Position numbers and translations under genes: made by a program. Of a DNA stretch of 64,000 bases, positions 42,657-55,657 are shown in pieces. The first letter of the stretch is position 1, and every line of letters starts with the position of its first letter. This DNA comes from Anniella stebbinsi (taxonomy: Eukaryota > Chordata > Lepidosauria > Squamata > Anniellidae): positions 170,512,382 through 170,576,381 of the forward strand of contig JARDYH010000003.1 of assembly GCA_029215795.1 (NCBI GenBank), read 5' to 3'. The notes beneath the pieces are model-generated. The model was not told the DNA's origin. It did no database searches and was given only the letters and a program-made list of their open reading frames with translations.

Positions 42657-45600
42657 TGGCTGGGTACTTTAAGCTTTAAGCCTCCCAAAATCCCCCACTC
42701 TATTTGTGGGCAGTGAAATTGAGATAGCAGTTTTGCTGAATATTCTCTCCAGGAGGGGGCTAAAATTATCAGACAGTTCAAGGGCAGACTGAAAAATGAC
42801 CATTCTCAGAAAATGGATCAGAACATAGTTTCCTGGGAAATTTTAGCTCTGTTCTATGAAGCTATTCTCTCTGAGCCAGTTTAACCTCATCCTGTTCTTG
42901 TAGAGTTATAGATGAGGAATGGTCGATCAAGCAAAGAACTTTATTGATATCCCTTCATTAATAAACTTTTTACTCCTAGAAAAATAAGGTCAAAATCACC
43001 TGTAAAATACTTTAATGGTCACACCCACTTCAACTAATGCACATTATCTCTGATCACAAGTTATGCTTCTACTGTCTCCAGCTATGGGGGGAGAAAATAC
43101 TTGCCCAGTTACCTATCCCAGATGCTGGCTTGTATTGTACTGCAACTATATTTGGATGCAATTACACAGGATCTTTCAAGTCTGCCACACTGCTGTTTCC
43201 TTCACACACAAACATACTCCCTAGTCATTCAACTGATAAAGGCAGGATAAAGCCTGATCAATGCCTTAGTAAGTCAGTCAGAATAATCCTTTTTAAAAAA
43301 AAATATTCAAATCATACTCACTGCACCAGCATTGGTGGCACATATACATATTATTTTGAAGGCCCATTCCACAAAATTACCCCTCCCCTCTTTGGAACAG
43401 CATCCATAGCAGCAGAAAAAAAAGAGTGGATGTGAATAGCCCTTTCTCAGGATAAGTGAAACTGTTGATTGAGGCTTTCCTCCAACCATGTCAGTTTCAC
43501 TGGTGAAAGGAACAGGGCTATAGTAAATCTGACATGTCTTTCCCTCATACTCCCATCCAGGGAGTACAGGTGGAAATGTGAAGAGGGGAAAAAACCCATT
43601 TCCCAAATGTGTACAACTCCATGGAGAAAAAATGCTGGGCTCCATCTAGTCTGCAACTGTTGACAGGTGACACATGCACAATACATATGCTTTCAATTCA
43701 TATACTGCATCTATTATGCACTTGCATATGTCCATGAGTCTTGGGACTTCTGATAGAAGAGGCTGCCTCATGCTTGGACTGGTCCACATGATCATAGGCA
43801 GAACATGATTGTCCTTCCACTAACAGTAGGGCCTTTCATCCAACGGAGACTCCTGCTGGCAGTTCACCAGTTCCCCCTGAATCCCCTTCCACCACCTCCT
43901 ATGCTATTCCATGCCCCCCACAGACTCCTATTTTCAATGGTCCCCTTATGCTAGCCAGAACGTCCCATGAGTGGAGTTCTGTTCACTGGATCTCAGGATC
44001 TAAGGTTACGAGTTTGCTGATTGATTTTTTTGGGGTGTGGGTGGCAATAGATTCTGAAAATTAATGAATTAATGAGGGTTAAAATGCAGAAGATACTGAA
44101 AAGTTAATCTGAGTCTAAATATAAACTGTCCTCATTATAATAATTGCCATGAAGAAAAATACTCTTGCTGAACCCCAACTCACTAAACATGACCTAATGC
44201 CAACAACTAACTCTGTTTTAGCCAGCCTTTCAACCTGTGTATCATCAGAATAATTGGTCTTTTAGATGATTCGACTAACTGACAGCTAAGGCACTAATAA
44301 TTATCTATGGCAGCATTTAGTTTTTTTTTGGGGGGGTTACATTAGGACACCACTCTAATGAATGTATACGTAAAGCAACAACTGCATCTGGATGCTTAGA
44401 TTATCATTTAAACAATTCTTTGTGGAAATATGACCTCACTCCTGTGGGTACACTGAAGAATCTTTTTAATTAAAGGGGTAAAAACAGAAGCATGTCTCAC
44501 TAGCTCTCTTTTATGCGTAAGGAGCTCATCATACTACATATTAATTTGGTCAATTTGTTAAGGTATCATTTCAACTTTTTGACAAGCTTTCAGTTCTACT
44601 TAGAAGGAGTCTGAATTCAAGAGGATGCTTATTTAATAACTTATGCTTTACGGGATCTTCATGCACAAGGTATTCTAACCATTGGCCATAGTTCTTCCAC
44701 ATTGTTAGAAAGACCTTCTTTAATGCTAGTTATATTTCCATATATGGCCAATACCACAGCCACAGCATATGTTATAGGTCTATGGCAGCAGCTCTCTATA
44801 AAAGACCCCAAGAGGAATTTATGTTGGACAACTGAGGTGTGGGGTAAGTTGTATGCAAAGGTATTTGATGAAACTACAGTGACTTCTTCCCCAAACTGAA
44901 TGCTTATTTATGTATGATTGAAAGGTTTTATACATTTTAAAAAATAATTAAAATATGTATTTAGAAGAAATCTCTATTTAAAAAAATGTTTAATGTCCAG
45001 CTGTCTTAAAAAGCTTGGTGTTAAATTAATGTAAATCAATTGTAAGAGATGCAGCTAGAGTTATTTAGTGTTTAAATATATTTTTGTTTCAGATAACTGC
45101 TTTTTATGAAGCATAGCTGTTGGAACCAGTCTGTAGTTTTCCAACTAAAACTATACCTATTATATTGATTTAAGTATCTGCTATGCAGGATAAGATGCTG
45201 CATATCCAGCTTTGAAAGATGTGTCATGAAGAGAGCTACACTTCACACAGATCTACCATATTCTGTCTATGCACAAATTAAGTATTAATCAGGAAGAGGC
45301 GATTGCATATTCAAAATCATTTTTTCCTAATACTGTTTCTTCTAAAATAGCCAGCATTTTGTCATATATAACCATTATTACCTTTTTAATAAAGGTAATA
45401 ATGAGATTTTATATTGAGAACTAATATGCTACAATTAGAGTATTGCAAACATATTCTGTAATTAAAAGCACTAGTTGAATAGTCAATTATATATAATATA
45501 ATATTATATAATATATAATTATGGAACACTCACATAAGGAAAGCCAAATGAAAAGAAATAAACTAGAATATTTTATATTAACACCTTTCTTCCAGAAAGC

Positions 45601-46940
45601 ATTCTTTCTCTCTCTCTCCCTCTCTAGATAGATAGATAGATAGATATTACACTTCTTTTGAATTGAAATCCTCAGCTAATAAATTTATATTAGTGAATCT
45701 GTAGTTATATAAGCCAAAGATTTATGGGATTCTCTTTCTTAATCTTTGTTTTGTATTAACAGTAAAGATTGTGATACATTTATTTTCAAAGTGCAAATGT
45801 ATTTTTGAAATATTTATTGTTTTACTAATATCTTATCTGAAGGTATTACTAAATAATGCAGTTGCTCAAACAGCAATTTCTTTGCCAGTGTGGTAATTGG
45901 GGTACAATTATAGGAAGTTGGGCCATAGATTATTGAATGAACACATGGGTAAATTCATTATTAATATTTCCTCTGACTTATCGGGGCTTGATATTTAATA
46001 ATAATGATGAAGATAATATCATTGATACACATGGCACTATGAAATTCTTTCAAAATCTGTTGGACTAGAGACAATAGTGGGGAAAAAAGAAAAGAAAATA
46101 TCCACCATGAGCAGTGATGGGTTTGTTCAGGTTTCTAAAACAAAACAAAAATGTCTGTCTCCTCTTGACTGTGTGTTTCTCTAATGATTGCAGTGAAATC
46201 GTGATGACGGTGGCCATATATTTCATGTTATTTCTTTAACTCTCGTATCTGTTGCTTAATCCAAGATCAGTGTCATAAAATGGATGGCTGACTCATGGGC
46301 TCTCTTGGGCAGGAAGAGGGAAAACTACTGAGCTTAGTATATATATATATATATATGGAATGAGATTGGAATAAATTGTATCAGCCCAATCCAGCAGGAG
46401 TAACAATTATGTGGATCATTCTTTTGAACATGGATGTACATGTGCAAAGCATGCTGCATGGATGCCACCCCCCGACATCCAGGGTGTGCATGTACAGTAC
46501 TCCTGCACTGCATGGTTAGTGATGTCTATCCTGTTAGTTACTCTTTGGTATATATTTCCTTCCCGTTCCTTTTTATATTAAAATATGCATTTAATTATTG
46601 ATGGGTGAGTTTGCCCCACAGCTCACAGTAGACTGTGAATCAGCAAATAATCCGATCCATTCCAAAAATGTTGCCCCCAAAACAGCTTGTCTTCCAAGCC
46701 AGAATTCAGCCCAATATGCATTCATCCCTATGACCCATTCGGTCCCCAAAGCATCTTTCCTCCAGCCCCACAACCCTTCAAGCTTCCCTTTAAAAATGAA
46801 GAACGAGGTGGGGTGGGGCTTAGGAGAGCTAGCTTTTCTAAGGCTACAGCCATTTCAGAAACTACAACTCCCAAGGGCCACCAGCCCATTCCATCCTGGC
46901 AAAGATACCAGAGGGAAGAGGAGGGAGGAAAGATATCCCT
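42655..46940. other. low-complexity AT-rich stretch without genes
   Basis: Over 4 kb of strongly AT-rich DNA. (CT)n(TAGA)n lies at about 45605-45648 and (TA)n at about 46338-46356. A dense AT palindrome lies near 45485-45520. I see no frame with conserved features and no clear transposon ends, so this may be intron or gene-desert sequence. Confidence 0.5.
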
Positions 46941-47385
46941 CCAGTGGAGGCTGGTGGCTCCAAAGTCAGTGGGGCTGTGAATCCTCTCTGGGTGTCAGTC
47001 AGAATCAGTCAGAACACTAAAGAGCCAGTGTGGTGTAGTGGCTAAAGTGTAGGACTGGGAGTTGGGAGATCCCAGTTCTAGTCTCCACTCAGCCATGGAA
47101 ACTCACTGGCTGACTTTGGGCCAGTCACAGACTCTCAGCCCACAGGGTTATTGTTGTAAGGATAAAATGGAGACGAGGAAGATTATGTATGAGGCTTTGG
47201 GTTCTTTGGAGGAAAAAAAGACTGGATATAAATGCAATAATAAAAATAAAATAAAAAATAAAGGAACTATCCAAGGTGCTGAACTCATCTGGGGATAGGT
47301 TTCAGCATCTTTGATAGCTCCTTTAGAGTTCAGACTGAAAGTGGATTCACAGCCCCATTGACTTCAGAGCCACTAACCTCCACCG
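46941..47385. mobile_element. MITE family D, split by a SINE
   Basis: The left arm CCAGTGGAGGCTGGTGGCTC, followed by AAAGTCAGTGGGGCTGTGAATC, is inverted at the right as GGATTCACAGCCCCATTGAC and CTAACCTCCACCGG. The SINE at 47023-47262 sits in the middle. The complete unsplit copy at 55471-55657 shows the intact order. Confidence 0.75.
47023..47262 (+). mobile_element. Sauria-type SINE, copy 2
   Basis: Head GAGCCAGTGTGGTGTAGTGG, B-box-like CCCAGTTCTAGTCTCC, 'ggaaactcactggctgac', 'cacagggttattgt', then the BovB-like tail 'gataaaatggagacgagg' and an A/T-rich end (AATAAAAATAAAATAAAAAA). Inserted in MITE family D. Confidence 0.85.
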
Positions 47386-47910
47386 GATTCCTCCATCCCT
47401 TTCCCTGTATGCTCACACTGCTCCCTTCACTGGCCTGGTAAATAATCTTAAAGTGGGGGTAGAGGAAAATCAGGGGATGGGAGAAAAAGTGGGATAAAAG
47501 CCTCAAATTACACCAAAGCCTTCAAAACTTTTTTTCCAGGACAAAACCTGGCCAGCTTTGATCACACTTTTAGTCAATATTGGTTAATTATTCCTGATAT
47601 GTACTGTGGGCATTGGGTACAGTTTCTAAAGTAACACAGGCATTCTATGATTAAATGAGTCTGAATTCTAAATCCATGTGACACTTTTATTATTGGGTGT
47701 ATAGGAAGGCTGCCAAGTCATAATAGAATAATAGAAATGGGGGAAAGAAAAGTGGGGAGGTGGTGAATGGTTTGATATTGCCCTTTCCTTCTCTACCTAG
47801 CTTTCCCCCTGACGGCTGCCTCCTTAGAAGTAAGAGCACCACATGTTGTTCCTTTTCAACTGCTTTGTAAGGATTGCACTGGTCCTATGCAAAAAGGCAG
47901 CTGTAAATGG

Positions 47911-48145
47911 CAAAGAACTAGTGTATTATAGTGGTTAGAGTGTTGGGCTGGAACTCAAAAGATCCGGGCTCTAGTCCCCACTTGGGCATGAAGCTCACTG
48001 GTGACTTTGGGACAGTCACTGACTCTCAGCATAACCTACAGGGTTATTGTGAGGATAAAATGGAGAGGAGGAGGATCGTGTACATTGCCTTAGGCACCTT
48101 GGAGGAAAAATGTTGGGATGTAAATGTAATAATAAATAAATATAT
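47911..48145 (+). mobile_element. Sauria-type SINE, copy 3
   Basis: The head has GTGTATTATAGTGGTTAGAG, then TGTTGGGCTGGAACTC and GGGCTCTAGTCCCC (B-box region). The tail is AAAATGGAGAGGAGGAGG followed by GGGATGTAAATGTAATAATA. It is the least truncated of the three and abuts the Penelope-like fragment at 48146. Confidence 0.85.
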
Positions 48146-48612
48146 TCAAGAGAGGTAGCCATGTTAGTCGGTTGTAGGAAACAAACAAAATAAAAACACA
48201 CAACAAAGACAGACAACGAGGCAAAGATAGTCAATGTTGTGGTTGCACAAGCTTCTTAAAGTAGAGATTTGTTGGCTGTATGAAGTGTTATCCTTGGTTG
48301 GCAGATACACATACATATGAGTCAAGAGAAAACATTTGTTTACAGTGTGGCTATGTGGACAAAAAAAAGGGGGGAGGAGTAGGTTCTCAGGATGCTAAAA
48401 TACTTTATTTTAAAGCCCAACGTAGAAATTTCCTGCAGAATTAATCCTAACAAGATGATAGTCTCCTATGAGAATTACTAGCACCATCTCTTATCAACCC
48501 CCTGAAGATGGTCTTAACGATCAACACAGGCCGAAAAGCATTGGGCTTTGAAATAAAGTATTTTAGCATCCTGAGAAACTGCTTCTCCCCTATTTTTGTC
48601 CTGATTTGGATG
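48146..48612. mobile_element. Penelope-like element terminal fragment
   Basis: It opens with GAGGTAGCCATGTTAGTCGG, a sequence phrase found in dispersed Penelope-like termini of reptiles. 48384-48420 and 48541-48577 are inverse copies of each other (37 bases, one mismatch), and weaker inverse similarity extends outward to about 48340 and 48610. Between the arms lies a hammerhead-like ribozyme core. No protein is present. The assignment rests on the phrase and the ribozyme-like core. Confidence 0.5.
48502..48549 (+). ncRNA. hammerhead ribozyme-like core
   Basis: CTGAAGA at 48502-48508 fits the CUGANGA core. GGTC (48510-48513) can pair with GGCC (48529-48532), with one G-U. GAA follows at 48533-48535, then AAGC (48536-48539) pairs with GCTT (48545-48548) over a 5-base loop, and T at 48549 completes a UUU cleavage triplet. 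Stem I is not evident, as in the minimal hammerheads described in Penelope-like elements. Activity is unproven. Confidence 0.45.
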
Positions 48613-49622
48613 CTCCCCTCCAGTGTGGCTATCTGGCCATGAAATTGAAAAGTTAGCAGTAGGGGTGGCATCATATTATTCCCCCTTCCTGACAGAATGT
48701 CTTCTTTCAGTCGAATGGGGAAGAGGGCAACTAAGGCATGCAGCCAACTGCATGCCCTCAAAATCTACTCCAGAACTTTTGGGAACCCCACAGCAGATTT
48801 GGAGGGGCACATGGTGGATTACAGGCAGAGAAGAGGAGGGAAAATTCCCATTGCACGAGTGGAACCCCACTCGCATGATGTTGGATCTCACTTGAGCTCT
48901 GTCACATTTCTATGCAGAACTCACATGGATATAGAGGAACCCTTTGTTCTCTAGCAAAAGTGGATGTCATATACGAGTATGTATAGATCAGATCTGGGCT
49001 TCATACAGCCTCTAGTGCTGTTGATATCACGTTCCTTTCCCATTGCTAGATAGGATTTGTTGTGCTACACAAGCAGTTTTCCCATAAACTATGGGTGGAA
49101 TCTGCCACCATTGAACTAGGGAATTAATTCTGGAATAAACAATACATTATGCTCTTAACATCCCTATTCACAACACAATCTTAAACATGTTCACTCAGAT
49201 GCAAGACCTGCTGTGTACAATGGGGCTGACCCTCAGGAAGGTGTGGATAGGATTGCAGCTTAAACTGTTTACTCTTAAACAGAACATTGGGAAATTTGAA
49301 ATCTAGATTGAAAATAAACTCTTCTGGCAATTACAGTTTTGTGACCTGTTCATACTGCCTATGGTTGGAGAAGAAACAGCAACATAAACACTCTTGGGAT
49401 AGCTGAATTTGGATTCTTGTCCTCATCAAAACTCTTTAACCACCACAAATTCCATCCCTATAATTTACCAAATGTCCACCTCCTGGACCAATAAGCAAAC
49501 TAAGACAGAGTCACATGCTGAAATCCACACTCGTCTGAGCTTGGCGATGCAGCTCATCTGGTAGTGGGGGATGGGAGTGGGAGTAGACAGGATGTGCAAA
49601 GGAAATGTGCATATTAGTGGGA

Positions 49623-49625
<3 letters not shown>
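48613..49625. other. no gene; family C copy
   Basis: 49163-49262 is a family C copy (ACAATCTTAAACATGTTCAC ... AGGATTGCAGC). Nothing else is recognised. Confidence 0.5.
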
Positions 49626-49656
<31 letters not shown>

Positions 49657-49765
49657 TTATTTCTTACCCGCCTCTTACAATATGATAAAATACATAAAAC
49701 TGATTAAAACATGGCACACATTATTAAAACTGCATTAAAACATCATAAAAACATCCTAAAGTGTT
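49626..49765 (-). mobile_element. LINE 3' tail with (AAT)n
   Basis: (AAT)n at 49626-49656 is followed by 'ttatttcttacccgcctct' and repeated 'attaaaaca' words, the minus-strand image of an L2/CR1-type 3' end. No coding remains. Confidence 0.6.
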
Positions 49766-50149
49766 TATGAAGTGTTCACCAAATGTATATATTAGAGAAA
49801 AGTGCACACAAAATACTTTCAAAGTACTTTAAAATATGTATATTAGAAAAAAGCCAATGTAATGGATATATTTGGGGGGAAAGCACACAAGAATATATAC
49901 TTTTTTCATGTGAATTTCATGTGAATTAAAAAAAAATATTGCAAAACAGGACAAGAAGAATTGAAGCCTGAAAATCCAACAATCTTGGCAAGAACTAAAT
50001 TAATATGTCCATCCATCCCTAGTCAAGAGACAAAGCATAGAAGTGTGTACACTGGATCCTCTTGGGAGTCCTCTTCCCATTTCCTTAAACAGGAGCCTAA
50101 AGCTTTAAAAACAAAATTGTAGAATTTGTGTAGAGCAAAGACACCTAAA
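49766..50149. other. no feature recognised
   Basis: AT-rich; nothing supported. Confidence 0.5.
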
Positions 50150-50296
50150 CAAGGGCAAGATCTACACCTTGTGTCAAATAATTATGAATATGGAATAAAA
50201 AGCAGGATATAACATGTTGAAAGTGGTGGATTGTGCCCCAACAGTTATCAGTGCACTTCAATACCACTGCAAAGCAGTAGTGTAGATCTAGCCAAG
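50150..50296. mobile_element. MITE family A, copy 4
   Basis: It begins GGGCAAGATCTACACCTTG and ends GCAGTAGTGTAGATCTAGCC. The interior AAAAAGCAGGATATAACATG matches copy 3. Confidence 0.65.
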
Positions 50297-50418
50297 ATCG
50301 TTTTAAAAAAGATTCCCACTTTTCATTCAGTACCAAACAGCATTCCTCCAGGGTGATTCTACTGAAGTCATTGGAAAAATGGGTGAATTGCAGTTAAAAT
50401 CCCAGCTGAAATATGCTA

Positions 50419-50539
50419 AAGGTGCAATTCTATGTATGCTTGGGCAGGAAAATGTCCTACAACTCCCAGCATGCTGGCTAGGGAATGCTGGGAGTTGTAT
50501 GACTTTTTTTCTGTCTAAAAATGCATAGGATGGTGCCTT
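50419..50539. mobile_element. MITE family G, copy 1
   Basis: AAGGTGCAATTCTATGTATG is inverted at the right as ATGCATAGGATGGTGCCTT. The centre CTACAACTCCCAGCATGCTGG is followed by its inverse. A second copy lies at 61805-61942. Confidence 0.65.
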
Positions 50540-51266
50540 GATATTTTTTTTAGTGTCTTGAGAAAATGCTTGAGAATAAATTTGATTTGCTTGCTTTAAA
50601 ATGCATTGGTATGTACTCATTCTGTTTTTTTAAAGGTCATTAGGTGTGCTACTATTGCATTTTATCTTCCTTCGTTCCTTTCTTTTTTATAACAATTACA
50701 ACAAGGAATATATGGCTATTGAACAAGGAAAGAAAGATAAAGTATGTTTACCTGCCTAATATTTACCTTCCTGATTTTCACTCAGCATAATCCAAATTGA
50801 GATTGTCCATTGCTGAAGGATTTTTTTTTTACTTAAGTATGAAGATTAGGGGAAGATATTGGAGAAATGCTTTTTATCTGCCAAATAAAAGGTACAGAAT
50901 TTTTCACAGTAGAGGTGTAAAAATGAAGGGATGGATCCAGAACAAAGCTCTAATTCTATGAACACTATCTGGGAGTAAATACTATTGAACTTAGTGTAGC
51001 TTATCTCCAAGTAGACATGTCGAATTGCACTGTTCATTAGTCACACTTTAGTCCCAATGAAACCAACTGGACATGTTACTCATTACTAGTTTAAGCCCCA
51101 TTGATTTCAATGGACCTAAGTGTGACTGAGTTAACCTGACTGAGTTAACAATACATTTCAAAAGTGTATTGTGTCTTTACATAATTAAATATAATTAATG
51201 TGTGCACTTCCAGAATATCTAATCCCCCCCTTACTGGATGTTTGGATTATTTAAATCAGTGTGAGA

Positions 51267-51560
51267 CTTGGAGCTTTTCTACGTGAGGCTACTAATCTGC
51301 TGTATGTACTGTTGGATTTGTCACAGAACTGAGTTCTGAGCACTACATGAAAAAAAATTCCTTTCCTTCTTTTCCACTATGTAACCTCTAGGTGGCACTG
51401 TGGTATAGTGAAATAGTGAAATTATGGAAAAACATTTCCTTTCGCTTTCACAAATATTACCGTATTTTCTCTGCTCTAAAAAACCCTGCTGAAAGTGCTG
51501 TTTAAAAAGAGAAGCAAAACTGGAGGGTCACAATGTCATCTGAAGAACTCATAAACCACT
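51267..51560. mobile_element. MITE family F, copy 2
   Basis: It starts GGAGCTTTTCTACGTGAGGC and shares ACTATGTAACCTCTAGGTGG and GGTCACAATGTCATCTGAAG with 32910-33217. The right end is decayed. Confidence 0.6.
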
Positions 51561-54500
51561 GTGATTAGGGAATGATGAGCAACAGAATTTTGCAACAGAA
51601 AGATGAAATGTATGGAGCTGAACACAAAATGGGTGGTATCACATGACCTTCAATAAGCTGACATAGTTTCTGAACTTTTAGAATTATGCAAAGTTTAAAG
51701 AGCAATAAAAATTAAACATTTCAACTTATATTTTTAGTAATGTTTGATAAGTAAACTATTTTGCATACTTAATTTTAAATTTAAGCCATTTATTCACATA
51801 TGGAAGAATAATGAAGTCTTAATTTTTATTCCAAGGGTATTATTAATGGGTGCTATAGAGAATTTATCATAAGAGGAAAAGGATGTATATATAAAATTTT
51901 AGGCTAAAAGTGAGGCTCCGTTACAAATAGCTTTGGTGATACTTTTTATTATTACAGTTCTTTAGTTCTAATTTCTTGAAATCCTAAAATCTACACCAAA
52001 TATTGCAATATTAAGTTTCTAGCAACCTCATCATCATACAACTCTTAAAATCCCAAATGCATAGTTGGATACCTTTATTAGGACCAGCCAAAATTCCTAA
52101 TAAAAGGTATCGCTCAACTGTGGGTTTGGTTATTTTTTTATTTCTCATGGATCAGCATGACTACCTTTGTTTTTGGTTGTCTGTTTTTCAAATTACCAAA
52201 GATATTAATCCACAGGTTTTTCTCTAGATCCACATATTGGAGCTATCTTCAGGGTGGATAAGCAGGTTGCAGGTCTGAACACATTTAGATTCCAGTCCTA
52301 CAAACATTTACCTGGGAGGATATCCCATTGAGCTCAGTATGTCTTTCTTCCAAGTAAACATGTTCAGATTACACAGTAAATTTTATTTAATCCTAAACAT
52401 GTTTTCCCTTCCACAGATCATGGTGTCTCCCCTGCCAGGTAAGTATCTCTCTGTATCTCTCTGTACCCCCAGTTGTTTCCTACCCCACATAATTTGCTGT
52501 ATGATAGCTGACTTTTCCCACCATGTTGAGGGCTGGTTCCAAGAGGGCTGGTTCCAAGACATGTTGCTGCCTGAGGAAGAGAAGGAAATACCACCCCACT
52601 CCAGTCAAGATGCATGGCAGTAATCAAAGCCACCCAAGAGGTTTCAGCCCTTGAGGCAGAAAATCCTACAAACACCTCTCCCCTTCCTGGGAATGAAAAA
52701 ATAAAAATAATTAATAAATTAAATAATGGATAAGTTTTTTTCATGATGTCTTCAAAGCTGTCTAAAGCAGCTGCTTCAGGCTCTAAAGTGTGTGTATGTG
52801 TGCTTAAGGCCCCCCATATTTGTTAAAAAGAATATATGGAGAGGGCAGAGGAGGGCATTTGATGATGATGATGATGATGATGAAGAAGAAGAAGACCTCA
52901 GGCAGAAAGATTGAAGGGAGGCAGCAGGAGGGGAAGCACATGTGGGCAAAAAGCCAGCTTGTCCAGTGGGATTAGATGCAACAAAGATCATCAGGGCACC
53001 TGTTCCTATATTTCAGCAAGTGCCATTTTTCTCCAGGTACATGAAAAGCAATAACTTTCAAAATAACTTTCTGTACAGTGGACTCCAGTCCACAAAGTCT
53101 TATTATGCCACAGTACATTTGTGAGTACTTAAGGTTTTATATGGCATTGTGGCTTTTGAACACAAAAGAGTAAGAAGCCCTATCCTTCTCCCACATCTAT
53201 TCACCTTTCTCTAGCCTAGTGTAAACCCCTGATGCCAAGAAAGATCATGCGCCCACCAGAATCTGGCCACATGGATCATGCAAAAAGCAAGTGCACTCTA
53301 GAAAGATGATTACAGAGGCAAGGAGCCCCAGACACACTCAAGCCCCCATAGCAAGTCGTACACTCATATATGACCTTGCCCAAAATCCAGACATTGCTGT
53401 TCATTCAAACTCTTTTTGCAAGCAAACCCACTTCTGTTTCTCCCCAAGGTAAGGGCCTGGGACAGCTTGGAGAAAGCAGCAGATGAGGAAGGCCTCTCAC
53501 ACTCTATTGGATATGTGAGCAGCCAATGCAACTGCTCTTCCTCTTGTCAGGGTCTTGCTGCCTACAATGGCCAAGGGCACAAGTGCAATTGCCCTGTAGC
53601 AATTGGCTGGGCAGTCTCTGCAGAATCAGGCCCACTCCGCAAAAGTCGTGTGACAGTAGTGCTGTGAGGCAATTTTGGACTCTGGACTTAATGAAAACAA
53701 TGAGCAGACTGTGGAAGGAAAGGCGGCGATCTTCCCTCTAGTTTAAAAGGCTGGTGCCTTCACGCTACACTCCCCATTAGTCCAAAGGTCTCCTAGTTAC
53801 TGCAAGGCTACTGAGTTTAAAGGGAAGAAGAGGCTTGTATTAAGGCAAACGATGGCAATTGCTGCTGCCCAAAAGATCTGAGGTCCAGCTCAAAAAAAAT
53901 AATTAAAAAAATTCCAGGGCCCATGCCCAGGTAGGCCCTCTTAACGTCACCCATAGTGTATTCTATGTGCAATTTGACATCATTGGGAGCATGGCATGGT
54001 CAGAATACCTCCCCATAGCCCCAATCTACAAGCCCCCCATAGCTTGCCTTGCTACCTCCACCCCAAGCATTTGGTGTGGACAGCGAAAGTGGTAGCAGAG
54101 ACTGTAGCAGCAGGAAGTTCTCAGTGGAGCCTCCTGGCCGCGATCTCTTCCTGTAACAATGAGGGCCACTGATTGCATGCAGCAGCATGGGGATGTCTCA
54201 CTGGAGTTTTCCTTGCCTCCCTCATCCCTGGCACTTATGGAATATTGAGGCAGCTTCTTAGGCACTGGGGGGTGGGGTCTCAGGAATGTAATTCTTGCAT
54301 GGTTTCTGGATCCTTTTTGTGGTTGGCAGGTATCCTGGGAAAATTGCATTTTGTAGAGTCTCTGGCACCTGGGATGCTGCCATGGCAGGGGTGGGGTGAA
54401 GGAGGCCTTAAATATGAACTCCCTGTTGGTGCTGCTATTTCCAGGCCAGGTAAGTGAACAGATCAGAGGGAGTCGTTATTTTTCAGCTCAGATTACAATC

Positions 54501-55470
54501 TGAGCCAGACAAAAACTCACAGGACCCTGTCACATAACTATGCCTTTATTTGTATAAAGTTTGCTGTTCTCTCCCCCGCTCCACTACCTTGACACAACTA
54601 AGCCTAGGCACTAGACCGGCAGGATAGAAATCTCTATACAAACAAACAAACAAACAAACAAACAATGTCAGATTGAAGACAATTTCCATTCAGGAAATTA
54701 CAAACTTCAGTGGCATAACTACTTCATGAGCCTTTGATGTAAAACCTTAATTTCCCTAAAATTTATTTCCAAGTACACATTTTCTTAGCAATAAGATATA
54801 TATTAAAGATAAATTTAAAAAATGATTTAAAAAATTAAAAATAGGCAGATATTTATTACTTTTTTTCCCTAAAAAAGGTTATTTATTATAGCAAAATGCT
54901 TTTGAGGTTTTTATTTTTCATACAGACCACTGACATCAAATGTCATGTTGTCAAATTCAATTGACCGTAATTGTCAAAATTGCTGGTCATAAATTTACTT
55001 TTGGTTTGCGTGTGTGAAAATCTGAACCTGCAAAAGTGCCATTATCAATTAGAGTCCATTTGAGGTGACCTAATTAGCTTTAGTAGTGATGTGTGTCCAA
55101 CCAACAACATGCAGAATGGAAACTGTGGAAGATGCTGTGGACAGTACTGGATATGAAGCAAATGCTTTATAATATGCTGCTTCATAATATGTCCCTAAAA
55201 TGTGCCTTATAATATGTCATTGGTAAATATATACATATATTTCACATTAAGAGTTTAAGATTGTAATATTATAGCAACTTTCCTGGGAGTAAGCGCCATT
55301 GAATTCATAAACATATATAGGATTATATGAGGTTCAATGTTGTTGCTGGAAATTTCTGAGACATAAAAAAAGAGAGAAAGAAAGACTAAAATCAGATCTC
55401 TTTTCACAATAAAAAAGGATTCTTATGATTCACACATCCCTGATTTGTATCTGAAAGTGCAATCCACCAG
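51561..55470. other. no gene recognised; microsatellites
   Basis: (GAT)n(GAA)n lies at about 52860-52893 and (CAAA)n at about 54639-54666. A family C copy lies near 52285-52370. The frames, including one of 83 codons at 53416, show no recognisable domain. Confidence 0.45.
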
Positions 55471-55657
55471 CAGTGGAGACTGGTGACTCCAAAGTTAGTG
55501 GGGTGCTGAATCTTTCCAGATTTCAGTCAGAACACTAAAGGAACTATCTAAAGTGCAGAAGTACCTTGGATAGTTCCTCTAGAGTTCTGACTGGTTCTGA
55601 CTGAAACCCAGAGCAGATTCACCGCTCCACTAACATTGGAGCCACCAGCCTTCACTG
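55471..55657. mobile_element. MITE family D, intact copy
   Basis: CAGTGGAGACTGGTGACTCC is inverted at the right end as GGAGCCACCAGCCTTCACTG, with matching inner arms 'ggaactatct' and 'atagttcctct'. 187 bp, non-coding. Confidence 0.7.

Noticed and set aside
53416..53667. 83-codon Cys-containing frame
   Set aside because: No recognisable domain, no splice context and an overlapping frame in another phase; probably chance.
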